Below, piece by piece: positions 44,295 to 53,060 of a stretch of 64,000 nucleotides of DNA. Source of the DNA: Saprospiraceae bacterium (GTDB lineage Bacteria; Bacteroidota; Bacteroidia; Chitinophagales; Saprospiraceae). The stretch lies in contig JAWKLJ010000001.1 of NCBI GenBank assembly GCA_041392805.1, positions 5,516,501-5,580,500 on the forward strand, read 5' to 3'. Both the position numbers and the translations under genes were made by a program. The number at the start of each line of letters is the position of its first letter. Position 1 is the stretch's first letter. The notes beneath the pieces were generated by a model, which saw only the letters and a program-made list of their open reading frames with translations, was not told the origin of the DNA and ran no database searches.

Positions 44295-44555
44295 ATGGCA
44301 AGCAAGAAATTCCTGGAGCTTCAAGATTTTTCTGAGGCCGATTTGAAGAGCGAACTTGAAGCGACAGAAACTCAATATCAAAAGCTCAAGTTTGATCACG
44401 CCATCAAAGGGTTAGATAATCCTATCCTTTTGCGTGAAATTAGAAGAGATATAGCCCGGCTTCAGACAGAGATCCGCAGCAGGGAATTAATTGGCTCATC
44501 TGAAGAAGATTTGAGCAATCGTTCTAAAATTAGGGCTAGAAGACGCCGTAAATAA
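44295..44555 (+). CDS. rpmC: 50S ribosomal protein L29
   Basis: An 86-residue L29, longer than the 63 residues of E. coli because of a 15-20 residue basic C-terminal extension (SEEDLSNRSKIRARRRRK). The two-helix core (LEATETQYQKLKFDHAIKGL) is clear. Eight bases before rpsQ. Confidence 0.95.
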   Translation: MASKKFLELQDFSEADLKSELEATETQYQKLKFDHAIKGLDNPILLREIRRDIARLQTEIRSRELIGSSEEDLSNRSKIRARRRRK

Positions 44556-44563
44556 ATAGACTA

Positions 44564-44821
44564 ATGGCAGAAAGAAATCTTAGAAAGACTAGAATCGGTG
44601 TGGTTACCAGCAATAAGATGACCAAGACCATTGCGGTTAGCGTGGAACGTCGTCTTCAACACCCGATTTACGGTAAGTTTGTAAAGAAGACCAAAAAATT
44701 CATCGCTCATGACGAGCAAAATGAGTGCAATATTGGTGACCGTGTGAAAATCATGGAAACCCGTCCACTCAGTAAACTCAAGCGCTGGAGATTGGTCGAA
44801 ATTCTTGAGAGAGCAAAATAA
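44564..44821 (+). CDS. rpsQ: 30S ribosomal protein S17
   Basis: An 85-residue S17 OB-fold protein binding the 5' domain of 16S rRNA: RNLRKTRIGVVTSNKMTKTI at the start and the ETRPLSKLKRWRLVEILE strand at the end. Confidence 0.97.
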   Translation: MAERNLRKTRIGVVTSNKMTKTIAVSVERRLQHPIYGKFVKKTKKFIAHDEQNECNIGDRVKIMETRPLSKLKRWRLVEILERAK

Positions 44822-44900
44822 TTGAAGTACTCTATAGATATTGCCTGGGGAAATTGCCTTGGGTCAATCTTAGTACGAAATATCATAAACAGATCGTGTC

Positions 44901-45266
44901 ATGATCCAGCAAGAATCCAGACTTAAAGTAGCAGATAATAGCGGTGCTAAAGAGGTGTTGTGTATACGTGTGTTGGGCGGTTCCAAAAGACGTTATGCTT
45001 CTATTGGTGACACCATTGTGGTCACTGTCAAAGATGCTACCCCAGGTGGTATCAAAAAGGGAACTGTTTCCAAAGCAGTTGTCGTTCGTACCAAAAAAGA
45101 AATTCGCCGCCGAGATGGATCCTATATCCGCTTTGACGATAATGCAGTGGTGTTGTTAAACGCTGCTGATGAACCAAGAGGTACACGTATTTTCGGCCCG
45201 GTGGCTCGTGAATTGAGAGAGAAAGACTTCATGCGAATTGTTTCACTCGCGCCCGAGGTATTGTAA
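44901..45266 (+). CDS. rplN: 50S ribosomal protein L14
   Basis: A 121-residue L14 (MIQQESRLKVADNSGAKEVL at the start, FDDNAVVLLNAADEPRGTRIFGPVARELR near the end). It forms an inter-subunit bridge and contacts silencing factor RsfS. First gene of the spc block; an 79-base gap precedes it. Confidence 0.98.
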   Translation: MIQQESRLKVADNSGAKEVLCIRVLGGSKRRYASIGDTIVVTVKDATPGGIKKGTVSKAVVVRTKKEIRRRDGSYIRFDDNAVVLLNAADEPRGTRIFGPVARELREKDFMRIVSLAPEVL

Positions 45267-45308
45267 AATCTTCCAGTGATCCAAAACTGGTCATAACTAG
45301 TAAATAAA

Positions 45309-45647
45309 ATGGGAAACAAAAGATTTGCACCCAAATTAAAGATCAAAAAAGGGGATAAAGTTGTGGTAATTGCCGGTGCCGACAAAGATCGTACAAAGGT
45401 CAGAGAGGTATTGGAGGTTATTATTGACAAAAATCGGGCAATCGTTGATCAAGTAAACCTTCGCAAGAAGCACTCTAAGCCAACCCAGGATCGTCCAGGT
45501 GGCATTAACGAAATAGCCGCCTCTATCCATATCTCCAACTTGATGCTTGTAGATCCTAAGACTGGTGAGCCTTCTCGTGTGGGCCGTCAAGTGGTGGATG
45601 ATAAAATTGTACGTTATTCTAAAAAATCTGGTGAAATCATAGACTAA
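45309..45647 (+). CDS. rplX: 50S ribosomal protein L24
   Basis: A 112-residue L24, an assembly initiator of the 50S subunit, with the KOW motif KKGDKVVVIAGADKDRTKV at about 13-31. Its stop overlaps the rplE start by one base (TAATG). Confidence 0.97.
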   Translation: MGNKRFAPKLKIKKGDKVVVIAGADKDRTKVREVLEVIIDKNRAIVDQVNLRKKHSKPTQDRPGGINEIAASIHISNLMLVDPKTGEPSRVGRQVVDDKIVRYSKKSGEIID

Positions 45648-46210
45648 TGAGCTTTCAACCAACATTTAAAAAGAAATACCAGGAAGAGGTGATTCCAGCT
45701 TTGATGGAGCAATTCCAGTATAGCTCTATTATGGAAGTACCTAAACTGGTTAAAATTTGCCTCAATCAAGGCGTTGGTCAGGCTACACAGGACAAAAAAC
45801 TGGCCGATAATGCATTGGCCGAAATGACCTTGATAGCAGGACAAAAAGCAGTGCCTACCAAAGCCAAAAAATCTATCTCTAACTTCAAACTTAGAGAAGA
45901 TATGGTGATTGGTGCTAGAGCAACTTTGCGAAAAGATCGCATGTACGAATTCCTGGAAAGATTAGTCAGTGTGGCATTGCCTCGTGTGCGTGACTTTCGT
46001 GGAATCAACGACAAAAGTTTTGATGGTCGGGGAAACTATACACTCGGTATCACCGAACATATCATTTTCCCTGAAATAGACCTTGATAAAGTAAGCCGCA
46101 TAACTGGTATGGATGTTACTTTCGTAACGACCGCCAAAACAGATGCTGAGGCTTTGGCCTTATTAAAAGCATTGGGCTTACCATTTAAGAATCAACGAGC
46201 TAGTAATTAA
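45647..46210 (+). CDS. rplE: 50S ribosomal protein L5
   Basis: A 187-residue L5, which binds 5S rRNA and touches P-site tRNA. It has KAKKSISNFKLREDMVIGA and VALPRVRDFRGINDKSFDGRGN. Complete and translationally coupled to rplX. Confidence 0.98.
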   Translation: MSFQPTFKKKYQEEVIPALMEQFQYSSIMEVPKLVKICLNQGVGQATQDKKLADNALAEMTLIAGQKAVPTKAKKSISNFKLREDMVIGARATLRKDRMYEFLERLVSVALPRVRDFRGINDKSFDGRGNYTLGITEHIIFPEIDLDKVSRITGMDVTFVTTAKTDAEALALLKALGLPFKNQRASN

Positions 46211-46248
46211 CTGCCTACTAACTTTGTAGGCTCCTAAATATTAAAAAA

Positions 46249-46518
46249 ATGGCAAGGAAATCGCTCATTGCCCGCGAAAAGAAAAGACAGCGCATGGTAG
46301 ATAAGTACGCCAGCCTGCGCAAGCAACTGAAAGAAGATGGCCGTTGGGACGAGTTGGATAAACTCCCTCGTAACTCTAACCCTATTCGATTACACAATCG
46401 TTGCTTGCTGACAGGAAGACCCAAAGGCTACATGCGTGACTTTGGTATCTGTCGGGTTAAGTTCCGCGAGATGGCACTCTACGGTAAAATTCCGGGTGTT
46501 ACCAAAGCAAGTTGGTAA
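46249..46518 (+). CDS. rpsN: 30S ribosomal protein S14
   Basis: An 89-residue S14 of the longer, zinc-free class: the C-terminal segment is RLHNRCLLTGRPKGYMRDFG with one Cys rather than the CxxC pairs of the short zinc form. Confidence 0.97.
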   Translation: MARKSLIAREKKRQRMVDKYASLRKQLKEDGRWDELDKLPRNSNPIRLHNRCLLTGRPKGYMRDFGICRVKFREMALYGKIPGVTKASW

Positions 46519-46605
46519 TCATCTTTCTTGTTTTTCACTTATTCACCAATAGCTAATAAGGTTCCGAACGCTTCTTAGGAAAACCCATTAGCGAAACTTG
46601 AAATA

Positions 46606-47016
46606 ATGGTTGTAACAGATCCTATTGCAGATTTTCTGACCCGAATTCGCAACGCTCAGCAAGCGGGACACAGAATCGTTGAAATTCCAGCCTCCAAATT
46701 GAAAAAAAGGATTACCGAAATCCTTTTCGAGCAGGGGTATATTCTCAGATATAAATTTGAAGATGGTGCTGGTATAGCTAAGCAGGGGCTTATTAAGATT
46801 GCTATCAAATATGACCCGCTGACGCGCAAACCAGTTATTCGCCAGCTAGGCCGTATCAGTAAGCCTGGTTTGCGTAAATATTCAAAGTCCGGCGACTTTC
46901 CACGTATCATTAATGGCCTCGGTATAGCTATCGTTTCCACCTCAAAAGGGGTAATGACCGCTAAACAAGCTATCGCCCAAAACGTTGGTGGTGAGGTACT
47001 TTGTTACGTATATTAA
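46606..47016 (+). CDS. rpsH: 30S ribosomal protein S8
   Basis: A 136-residue S8, central in 30S platform assembly and the spc operon repressor in E. coli. It starts VTDPIADFLTRIRNAQQAGH and ends with GLGIAIVSTSKGVMTAKQA plus GGEVLCYVY. Confidence 0.98.
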   Translation: MVVTDPIADFLTRIRNAQQAGHRIVEIPASKLKKRITEILFEQGYILRYKFEDGAGIAKQGLIKIAIKYDPLTRKPVIRQLGRISKPGLRKYSKSGDFPRIINGLGIAIVSTSKGVMTAKQAIAQNVGGEVLCYVY

Positions 47017-47046
47017 TCTTATTGTTCAGATCAAAATTTAGTAAAC

Positions 47047-47601
47047 ATGTCAAGGATAGGAAAAGCTCCCATAACCTTACCAAGTGGTGTCAATATTGAC
47101 GTCAATAAAGGTAATGTGGTTAAGGTCAAAGGCCCTAAAGGCGAGTTGACGCAGCAGATAGACCCTGATCTGACCATTGAGATCGAAGATGGAACGTTGA
47201 CGGTAAAGCGGCCAACCGAGTCCAAACGTCATCGCTCTTTGCACGGTTTATATCGCTCCTTAATTAATAATATGGTGACTGGCGTTTCTGAAGGTTACCG
47301 CTTAGAATTAGAGGTGATTGGTGTGGGGTACAGGGTAGCGAATACTGGTCAGATCTTAGAACTGACACTAGGTTTTTCTCACCCTATTTATTTCATTGTT
47401 CCTAATGAAGTAAAGGTGGAAGCCAAAATGGAGAAAGGTAAAAACCCAGCTATCGTACTCGAAAGCTTTGATAAGCAATTAGTTGGGCAAGTAGCAGCGA
47501 AGATCAGAGCCTTCCGCAAACCAGAGCCTTATAAAGGTAAAGGTATTCGATTCTTTGGAGAACAGGTTCGTCGTAAAGCAGGTAAAACAGCAGGTAAATA
47601 A
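47047..47601 (+). CDS. rplF: 50S ribosomal protein L6
   Basis: A 184-residue L6 made of two repeats, with SRIGKAPITLPSGVNIDV at the start and the second-domain signature FRKPEPYKGKGIRFFGEQV near the end. It binds near the sarcin-ricin loop. Confidence 0.98.
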   Translation: MSRIGKAPITLPSGVNIDVNKGNVVKVKGPKGELTQQIDPDLTIEIEDGTLTVKRPTESKRHRSLHGLYRSLINNMVTGVSEGYRLELEVIGVGYRVANTGQILELTLGFSHPIYFIVPNEVKVEAKMEKGKNPAIVLESFDKQLVGQVAAKIRAFRKPEPYKGKGIRFFGEQVRRKAGKTAGK

Positions 47602-47705
47602 GTATATAAAGGGCTGCTTTTATGCAATCCTTTTGCTCACTGCTTATTATATGGGCCTTGGGTTTGGACGAAAAGAGCCATACACTAAGGTATAAATTAA
47701 CAATC

Positions 47706-48059
47706 ATGCAGTTTTCAAAAATTAAAAGAAGAGTTACGATCCGTAAAAGGATTCGTAAAAAAATAAAAGGGACACCAGAAAAACCAAGGCTGAGTGTTTA
47801 CCGGAGCAATAAAGAAATTTATTGCCAAGCTATCGATGATATCAACGGTGTTACTTTGGTGGCAGCCTCTTCACGAGATAAGGATATTTCCAATGAAGGG
47901 AATAAAACTGAAATGGCGAAAAGAGTAGGCTTGGCATTGGCTGAAAAGGCTAAAAGCAAGGGTATTACGAATGTCCTATTCGATCGAGGTGGCTATCTTT
48001 ATCACGGCCGGGTCAAAGCCCTTGCAGACGGTGCACGTGAAGGAGGACTTAATTTTTAA
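47706..48059 (+). CDS. rplR: 50S ribosomal protein L18
   Basis: A 117-residue L18, a 5S rRNA binder. I start it at the ATG at 47706 (MQFSKIKRRVTIRKRIRKK); an upstream in-frame Met at 47622 would add 28 hydrophobic residues unlike any L18. The C-terminal signature FDRGGYLYHGRVKALADGAREGGL is complete. Confidence 0.97.
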   Translation: MQFSKIKRRVTIRKRIRKKIKGTPEKPRLSVYRSNKEIYCQAIDDINGVTLVAASSRDKDISNEGNKTEMAKRVGLALAEKAKSKGITNVLFDRGGYLYHGRVKALADGAREGGLNF

Positions 48060-48081
48060 AAATCTCTAATCGCAAAATAGC

Positions 48082-48621
48082 ATGGCAAAGAGAAATCCAA
48101 GTAATAAAGGGAACAGCCGGGACCGGGTTAAGCCTACAGAAACAGAGTTGAAAGAAAAACTCGTTAACCTGAATCGGGTTGCAAAAGTAACCAAAGGGGG
48201 CCGTACCTTTAGTTTCGCAGCTATTGTAGTGGTAGGTGACGGCAACGGAACCGTAGGGCATGGCCTTGGTAAGGCACGTGACGTATCAGAGTCTATTGCT
48301 AAAGCAGTAGATGATGCTAAAAAGAATTTGATCAAAGTGCCTTTGTTTAAAGGAACCATTCCTCATGAGCAGAAGGGTAAATTCGGTGCTGGTAAGGTTT
48401 TGATCAAACCTGCTGCAGATGGTACCGGTGTAATTGCTGGTGGTGCGATGCGTGCCGTACTGGAAATTGCAGGGGTACACAATGTATTGGCAAAAGCGCA
48501 GGGATCATCGAATCCACACAATGTTGTGAAAGCAACGATCGATGCTTTGTCAAAGCTAAGAAGCCCAATGGAGGTTGCACGTCAACGTAATATCTCTTTG
48601 GAAAAACTCTTCGAAGGTTAG
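48082..48621 (+). CDS. rpsE: 30S ribosomal protein S5
   Basis: A 179-residue S5 with VNRVAKVTKGGRTFSF-type RNA-binding strand, VVGDGNGTVGHGLGKARDV, and a C-terminal ALSKLRSPMEVARQRNISLEKL. It acts in accuracy and helicase activity at the mRNA entry. Confidence 0.98.
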   Translation: MAKRNPSNKGNSRDRVKPTETELKEKLVNLNRVAKVTKGGRTFSFAAIVVVGDGNGTVGHGLGKARDVSESIAKAVDDAKKNLIKVPLFKGTIPHEQKGKFGAGKVLIKPAADGTGVIAGGAMRAVLEIAGVHNVLAKAQGSSNPHNVVKATIDALSKLRSPMEVARQRNISLEKLFEG

Positions 48622-48694
48622 AAATGTTAATTTCATTATAAAGTAGCGGGAAAGCGTTTTTTTCAGCTAACTTTATATGATTTAAAGATTTATA

Positions 48695-48874
48695 ATGGGC
48701 AAGATAAAAATTACACAGGTCAAAAGCCTGATTAAGCGGCCAAAAAGGCAAAAAGATACGATTAAGGCCCTTGGTTTGAAGCGTATCAATCATAGTGTGG
48801 TGCATGAGCTAAACCCCCAAATCCAAGGGATGGTAGCTAAAATTAACCACCTAGTTAGCATTGAAGAAGTTTAA
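48695..48874 (+). CDS. rpmD: 50S ribosomal protein L30
   Basis: A 59-residue L30 read directly from the sequence: it begins MGKIKITQVKSLIKRPKRQK, continues TIKALGLKRINHSVVHE and ends LVSIEEV. It sits between rpsE and rplO, its normal place. Its small size makes it easy to miss. Confidence 0.96.
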   Translation: MGKIKITQVKSLIKRPKRQKDTIKALGLKRINHSVVHELNPQIQGMVAKINHLVSIEEV

Positions 48875-48969
48875 ACGTTAAGGCTGTAGCACGTTCATAA
48901 GGACTAATGATTTATAAAAACAATCATTATGCCTTACTGTTTGCGCACATTCAAAATAGAAGGACTAAA

Positions 48970-49416
48970 ATGGAATTACATAATTTAAAGCCTGCTGCAG
49001 GTTCGATAAAAAGTCGGAAAAGAATTGCCCGGGGTCAAGGCTCTGGCAAAGGCGGCACGGCTACACGTGGACATAAAGGGGCAAAATCCCGTTCTGGTTT
49101 TAAAAGCAAACGAGGGTTTGAAGGAGGGCAGATGCCTATTCAAATGCGTTTGCCTAAACGAGGGTTTAAGAATCCTAATCGTGTGGAGTTTGTACCAATC
49201 AATTTGGAGCGATTGCAAGCGATTGCAATAAAATTCAAGTTGGAAACGATAGACCTGGATGCACTTATCTCAGCAGGTATTGTCCGTAAAAATGACAAAG
49301 TTAAGATTCTGGGCACCGGTGATTTGACAGCTAAACTTGCAGTTAGTGCACATGCGGTTTCTGCATCTGCTAAAGAAGCTATCGAAGCGCTTGGGGGATC
49401 TGTTAACCTCGTTTAA
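48970..49416 (+). CDS. rplO: 50S ribosomal protein L15
   Basis: A 148-residue L15 starting at MELHNLKPAAGSIKSRKR; an earlier in-frame Met at 48907 adds 21 residues with no family match. The glycine-rich RGQGSGKGGTATRGHKG and FEGGQMPIQMRLPKRGF segments are clear. Followed after nine bases by secY. Confidence 0.97.
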   Translation: MELHNLKPAAGSIKSRKRIARGQGSGKGGTATRGHKGAKSRSGFKSKRGFEGGQMPIQMRLPKRGFKNPNRVEFVPINLERLQAIAIKFKLETIDLDALISAGIVRKNDKVKILGTGDLTAKLAVSAHAVSASAKEAIEALGGSVNLV

Positions 49417-49425
49417 TCCTAACTG

Positions 49426-50802
49426 ATGAAAAAGTTTTTTGAAACGCTTAAGAATATTTGGAAAATCCAAGAGCTGAGAACACGCATCTTGTTTACGTTG
49501 GCGATGCTGTTTGTTTTTCGCTTTGGAACCTATATTGTTCTACCTGGAGTAGATCCTGCAGGGTTAAAGGCCGCCATTGCCAACAATGCCAATCCTAATG
49601 ACCTTTTGGGATTGATCAACATGTTTACAGGGGGAGCATTTAACAATGCATCGATCCTGGCTTTAGGTATCATGCCCTATATCACCGCATCGATTATTGT
49701 GCAGTTGTTGGGCTTTGCCTTGCCTTATTTTCAGCGGCTACAGCAGAAAGAGGGCGAATCCGGCCGTAAAAAACTCAACCAGATTACACGGTTGTTGACA
49801 GTGGCTATTACCTTGGTTCAGGGTGGTGGTTATTTGTCATATATCAAGAGTATGGGGGCGATTGATCCCAATATTCCTGAAGCTATCTTCTGGTTTTCTA
49901 ATATTATCACCCTTTCCACCGGAACCGTTTTTTCTATGTGGTTGGGAGAACGCATTACAGACAGAGGTATTGGAAATGGTATTTCTTTGTTGATTACCAT
50001 TGGTATCGTTGCTACTTTACCTAGAGCCTTGGCGATTGAATTGCAGGTGCAGTTAGCTGGAGGAGGATTGTTGATATTTGTTGTGGAATTGGCTGCCTTG
50101 TTTATGGTGACTTTAGCGACCGTGATGATTGTTACTGGTGTAAGACGCATTCCGATCCAATTTGCTAAGCGAATGGTAGGGCGTGGTTCGAATTCCATGC
50201 CGGTATCTGGTGCAAGGGATTATATTCCTGTAAAGGTGAATGCTTCAGGGGTAATGCCTATTATTTTTGCGCAAGCCTTAATGTTTTTACCTGCTGTTAT
50301 TGCCCAATTTTTTGCAGGAAGTGGCAGTGATGTTCAATCCAGCGGTATTTTGCGCGCCTTGAATGATTTTACTTCTGCTCCATACAATATCATTTATTTC
50401 GTTTTAGTGGTTTTGTTTACTTATGTGTATACCGCTTTGATGGTAAATCCTCAACAATATGCAGAGTATTTAAAACGCCAAAACGCCTTTATTCCTGGTA
50501 TTAAACCAGGTAAAGCTACTTCTGATTTTATTGATGCTGTGACAACCCGGATCACTTTGCCCGGATCTATTTTCCTTGGACTTATTGCCGTTTTGCCAGC
50601 TATTGTAACCGGCTTATTTAATGTAAATTCCACCTTCGCTGCCTTTTTTGGTGGTACTTCTCTGCTGATCATTGTTGGGGTTGTGTTGGATACTTTGCAA
50701 CAAATTGAAAGCCATTTGCTGATGCGTCGCTACGATGGTCTAGTGAAATCTGGTAGGTTGCAAGGCAGAAGCAGAATGCAGGGAATTGGAGCAAACATGT
50801 AA
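49426..50802 (+). CDS. secY: Preprotein translocase subunit SecY
   Basis: A 458-residue channel subunit of the Sec translocon with ten membrane helices. Landmarks are FRFGTYIVLPGVDP after helix 1, GIMPYITASIIVQLL (plug/helix 2), ERITDRGIGNGISLLI in the gate, and NPQQYAEYLKRQNAFIPGIKPG in the cytosolic loop that contacts SecA and the ribosome. Confidence 0.98.
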   Translation: MKKFFETLKNIWKIQELRTRILFTLAMLFVFRFGTYIVLPGVDPAGLKAAIANNANPNDLLGLINMFTGGAFNNASILALGIMPYITASIIVQLLGFALPYFQRLQQKEGESGRKKLNQITRLLTVAITLVQGGGYLSYIKSMGAIDPNIPEAIFWFSNIITLSTGTVFSMWLGERITDRGIGNGISLLITIGIVATLPRALAIELQVQLAGGGLLIFVVELAALFMVTLATVMIVTGVRRIPIQFAKRMVGRGSNSMPVSGARDYIPVKVNASGVMPIIFAQALMFLPAVIAQFFAGSGSDVQSSGILRALNDFTSAPYNIIYFVLVVLFTYVYTALMVNPQQYAEYLKRQNAFIPGIKPGKATSDFIDAVTTRITLPGSIFLGLIAVLPAIVTGLFNVNSTFAAFFGGTSLLIIVGVVLDTLQQIESHLLMRRYDGLVKSGRLQGRSRMQGIGANM

Positions 50803-50836
50803 TTTTAAGGGAGAATTCCATCATCTTAGATAGCCC

Positions 50837-51658
50837 ATGATTTTTTACAAAACCGAGGAAGAAATTGAAAGGATCAGAGAAAGCTGTTTGTTGGTTTGCA
50901 CAGCCTTGGAAGAGGTTGCCAAGATCATCAAACCGGGGCTCTCTGCTGCTGCTATCGATAAGGTAGCAGAGGAGGTCATCAGAGATCATGGTGCACTTCC
51001 TGCGTTCAAAGGTTACCGCGGTTTTCCGACTACGCTTTGTGTTTCCATAAATGAAGGCGTCGTGCATGGGATTGCTTCAGAAGATTTGGTTTTTCGAGAT
51101 GGAGATATTGTCTCTGTCGACTGTGGCGTATTGATGAATGATTATCATGGTGATTCGGCCTATACTTTTCCGCTCGGTGATGTGAAAGAAAATATAATGG
51201 AATTGTGCAGGGTCACCAATACGTCGCTTTATAAAGGCATAAGCCAAGCCACAACGGGAAGCCGCCTGGGTGATATTGGTTTTGCCATTCAATATTATGT
51301 AGAGAAAATTCACCCATACAGTGTGGTGAGAGAATTGGTTGGGCATGGTATAGGGAAAGACCTACACGAAGCACCAGAAGTACCAAATTTTGGCAAGAGG
51401 GGCAGAGGGCCCAAGCTCAGAGATGGGTTGGTCATTGCTATTGAGCCGATGGTAAACTTAGGACGAAAGGAAGTGCGCACCGCAAAAGACGGTTGGACGG
51501 TTTTTGCTAAAGATCTAAAACCATCTGCGCATTATGAACATACAGTTGCTGTTAGAGAAGGCCAGGCTGATATTTTATCCAATCATCAAGGAATTGAGGC
51601 AGCTATTTTAGCTAATCCGAACGTAAAACCGGTTAGCCTCAAAACGGCAGTTGCATAG
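50837..51658 (+). CDS. map: Methionine aminopeptidase, type I
   Basis: A 273-residue enzyme that removes initiator Met. The five metal ligands are visible: Asp in VSVDCGVLMNDYHGDSAY (two), His in LVGHGIGKDLHEAP, Glu in AIEPMVN and Glu in YEHTVAV. It carries about 20 extra C-terminal residues (ILANPNVKPVSLKTAVA) beyond the usual end. secY-map-infA order is normal in this phylum. Confidence 0.97.
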   Translation: MIFYKTEEEIERIRESCLLVCTALEEVAKIIKPGLSAAAIDKVAEEVIRDHGALPAFKGYRGFPTTLCVSINEGVVHGIASEDLVFRDGDIVSVDCGVLMNDYHGDSAYTFPLGDVKENIMELCRVTNTSLYKGISQATTGSRLGDIGFAIQYYVEKIHPYSVVRELVGHGIGKDLHEAPEVPNFGKRGRGPKLRDGLVIAIEPMVNLGRKEVRTAKDGWTVFAKDLKPSAHYEHTVAVREGQADILSNHQGIEAAILANPNVKPVSLKTAVA

Positions 51659-51683
51659 ATTAGAAAGATTTTTAAGGACATGC

Positions 51684-51713
51684 CTTGGAAATTGATTATT
51701 TTAAGTATCTTTG
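51684..51713 (+). promoter_or_regulatory. Putative internal promoter before infA
   Basis: CTTG at 51684-51687 and TATCTTTG at 51706-51713 match the -33 and -7 elements (one mismatch at -33) with an 18-base spacer. The predicted start near 51719 gives a very short leader before the infA ATG at 51732. Confidence 0.65.
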
Positions 51714-51731
51714 CACTCCGAAAATTCAGCT

Positions 51732-51950
51732 ATGGCAAAACAAAATTTAATTAAGCAAGACGGAATTATTGAGGAAGCTTTATCGAACGCTATGTTCAGG
51801 GTGAAGTTGGAAAATGAACATCAGATCGTAGCGACGATTTCCGGGAAAATGAGAATGAATTACATTAGAATTTTACCGGGTGATAAAGTGGCTGTAGAAA
51901 TGTCTCCTTACGACTTGACGAGAGGACGAATCATTTATCGGTATAAATAA
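51732..51950 (+). CDS. infA: Translation initiation factor IF-1
   Basis: A 72-residue OB-fold factor from MAKQNLIKQDGIIEEALSNA to GRIIYRYK. The upstream in-frame Met at 51711 lies at or before the predicted transcription start, which supports the shorter form. It fills the A site during initiation. Confidence 0.98.
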   Translation: MAKQNLIKQDGIIEEALSNAMFRVKLENEHQIVATISGKMRMNYIRILPGDKVAVEMSPYDLTRGRIIYRYK

Positions 51951-51983
51951 AACCTGATTGCATTTCAAAAATAAGTGCTTATC

Positions 51984-52100
51984 ATGAAAGTAAGAGCATC
52001 CATCAAGAAACGTTCAGTTGACTGTAAAATTGTCAGAAGAAAAGGGAAATTGTACGTGATTAATAAAAAGAACCCTAAGTTCAAGCAACGCCAGGGTTAA
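51984..52100 (+). CDS. rpmJ: 50S ribosomal protein L36
   Basis: A 38-residue L36 read directly: MKVRASIKKRSVDCKIVRRK at the start and KNPKFKQRQG at the end. Of the four zinc ligands of the C+ form (three Cys and one His) only Cys14 remains, so this is a zinc-free form. Confidence 0.97.
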   Translation: MKVRASIKKRSVDCKIVRRKGKLYVINKKNPKFKQRQG

Positions 52101-52191
52101 GATTTTAACCGAATTCTTAAGCTGATTCGATTCATCTTACTTCTCAGCTTGACTGTAGTAAGTATTTCGATCACACAAATTTATATAATCA

Positions 52192-52569
52192 ATGGCTCGT
52201 ATTGCAGGTGTAGATTTGCCCAGAAATAAACGCGGGGTCATCAGTTTAACCTACATTTTCGGTATAGGATCATCCTCAGCGAGGGAGATTCTTGCCAAGG
52301 CAGAAATAGATGAAAATGTAAAGGTGCAAGATTGGACTGACGACAATATCAAACTGATTTCCAGTATCATTACCAATGAATTAACGGTAGAGGGACAGTT
52401 GCGTTCAGAGATTCAAATGAATATCAAACGCTTGATGGACATCGGTTGTTATCGTGGCTTGCGTCATCGTAAGGGACTTCCTTTACGGGGACAAAGAACC
52501 CAAACCAATGCGCGTACGCGTAAAGGTAAGCGTAAGACTGTGGCTAATAAGAAGAAAGTTACAAAGTAA
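52192..52569 (+). CDS. rpsM: 30S ribosomal protein S13
   Basis: A 125-residue S13 (MARIAGVDLPRNKRGVISLT at the start, RHRKGLPLRGQRTQTNARTRKG near the end). It bridges the subunits and contacts P-site tRNA. The Lys-rich tail is intact. Confidence 0.98.
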   Translation: MARIAGVDLPRNKRGVISLTYIFGIGSSSAREILAKAEIDENVKVQDWTDDNIKLISSIITNELTVEGQLRSEIQMNIKRLMDIGCYRGLRHRKGLPLRGQRTQTNARTRKGKRKTVANKKKVTK

Positions 52570-52615
52570 TCCATAGCTTAAGGATTATTCATTTTTTCCA
52601 AAATTTTGCGATCAA

Positions 52616-53005
52616 ATGGCAAAGGCAACCAAAAAAATTAAGAAGAGGAAGGTGAAAGTGGAGCCGGAGGGCTCAGTGTTTATCAAGGCGAGTTTCAATA
52701 ATATTATTATTTCTCTTACTAATAGACAAGGACAGGTCATTTCTTGGGCTTCTGCTGGTAAAGCCGGCTTTAGGGGGTCTAAGAAAAATACACCTTACGC
52801 TGCTCAAATTGCAGCCGCTGAAGCTGCTCGAATAGCTTTTGAGGCAGGTATGCGCAGTGCAGAGGTATATGTGAAAGGCCCTGGGTCAGGAAGAGAGGCT
52901 GCTATTCGTGGTATTGATTCTGCGGGTATTAAAGTTAGCCGCATCAAGGACGTCACACCTATTCCTCACAATGGTTGTCGACCTCCAAAGAGAAGGAGAG
53001 TATAA
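52616..53005 (+). CDS. rpsK: 30S ribosomal protein S11
   Basis: A 129-residue S11 of the platform, with VFIKASFNNIIISLTNRQGQ, GSGREAAIRGIDSAGI and the C-terminal TPIPHNGCRPPKRRRV. Confidence 0.98.
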   Translation: MAKATKKIKKRKVKVEPEGSVFIKASFNNIIISLTNRQGQVISWASAGKAGFRGSKKNTPYAAQIAAAEAARIAFEAGMRSAEVYVKGPGSGREAAIRGIDSAGIKVSRIKDVTPIPHNGCRPPKRRRV

Positions 53006-53060
53006 TTGCCCTCCTTTTAGTTAGTACTGAATTATAAAATAAGCAAATTTTTTATCTAAA

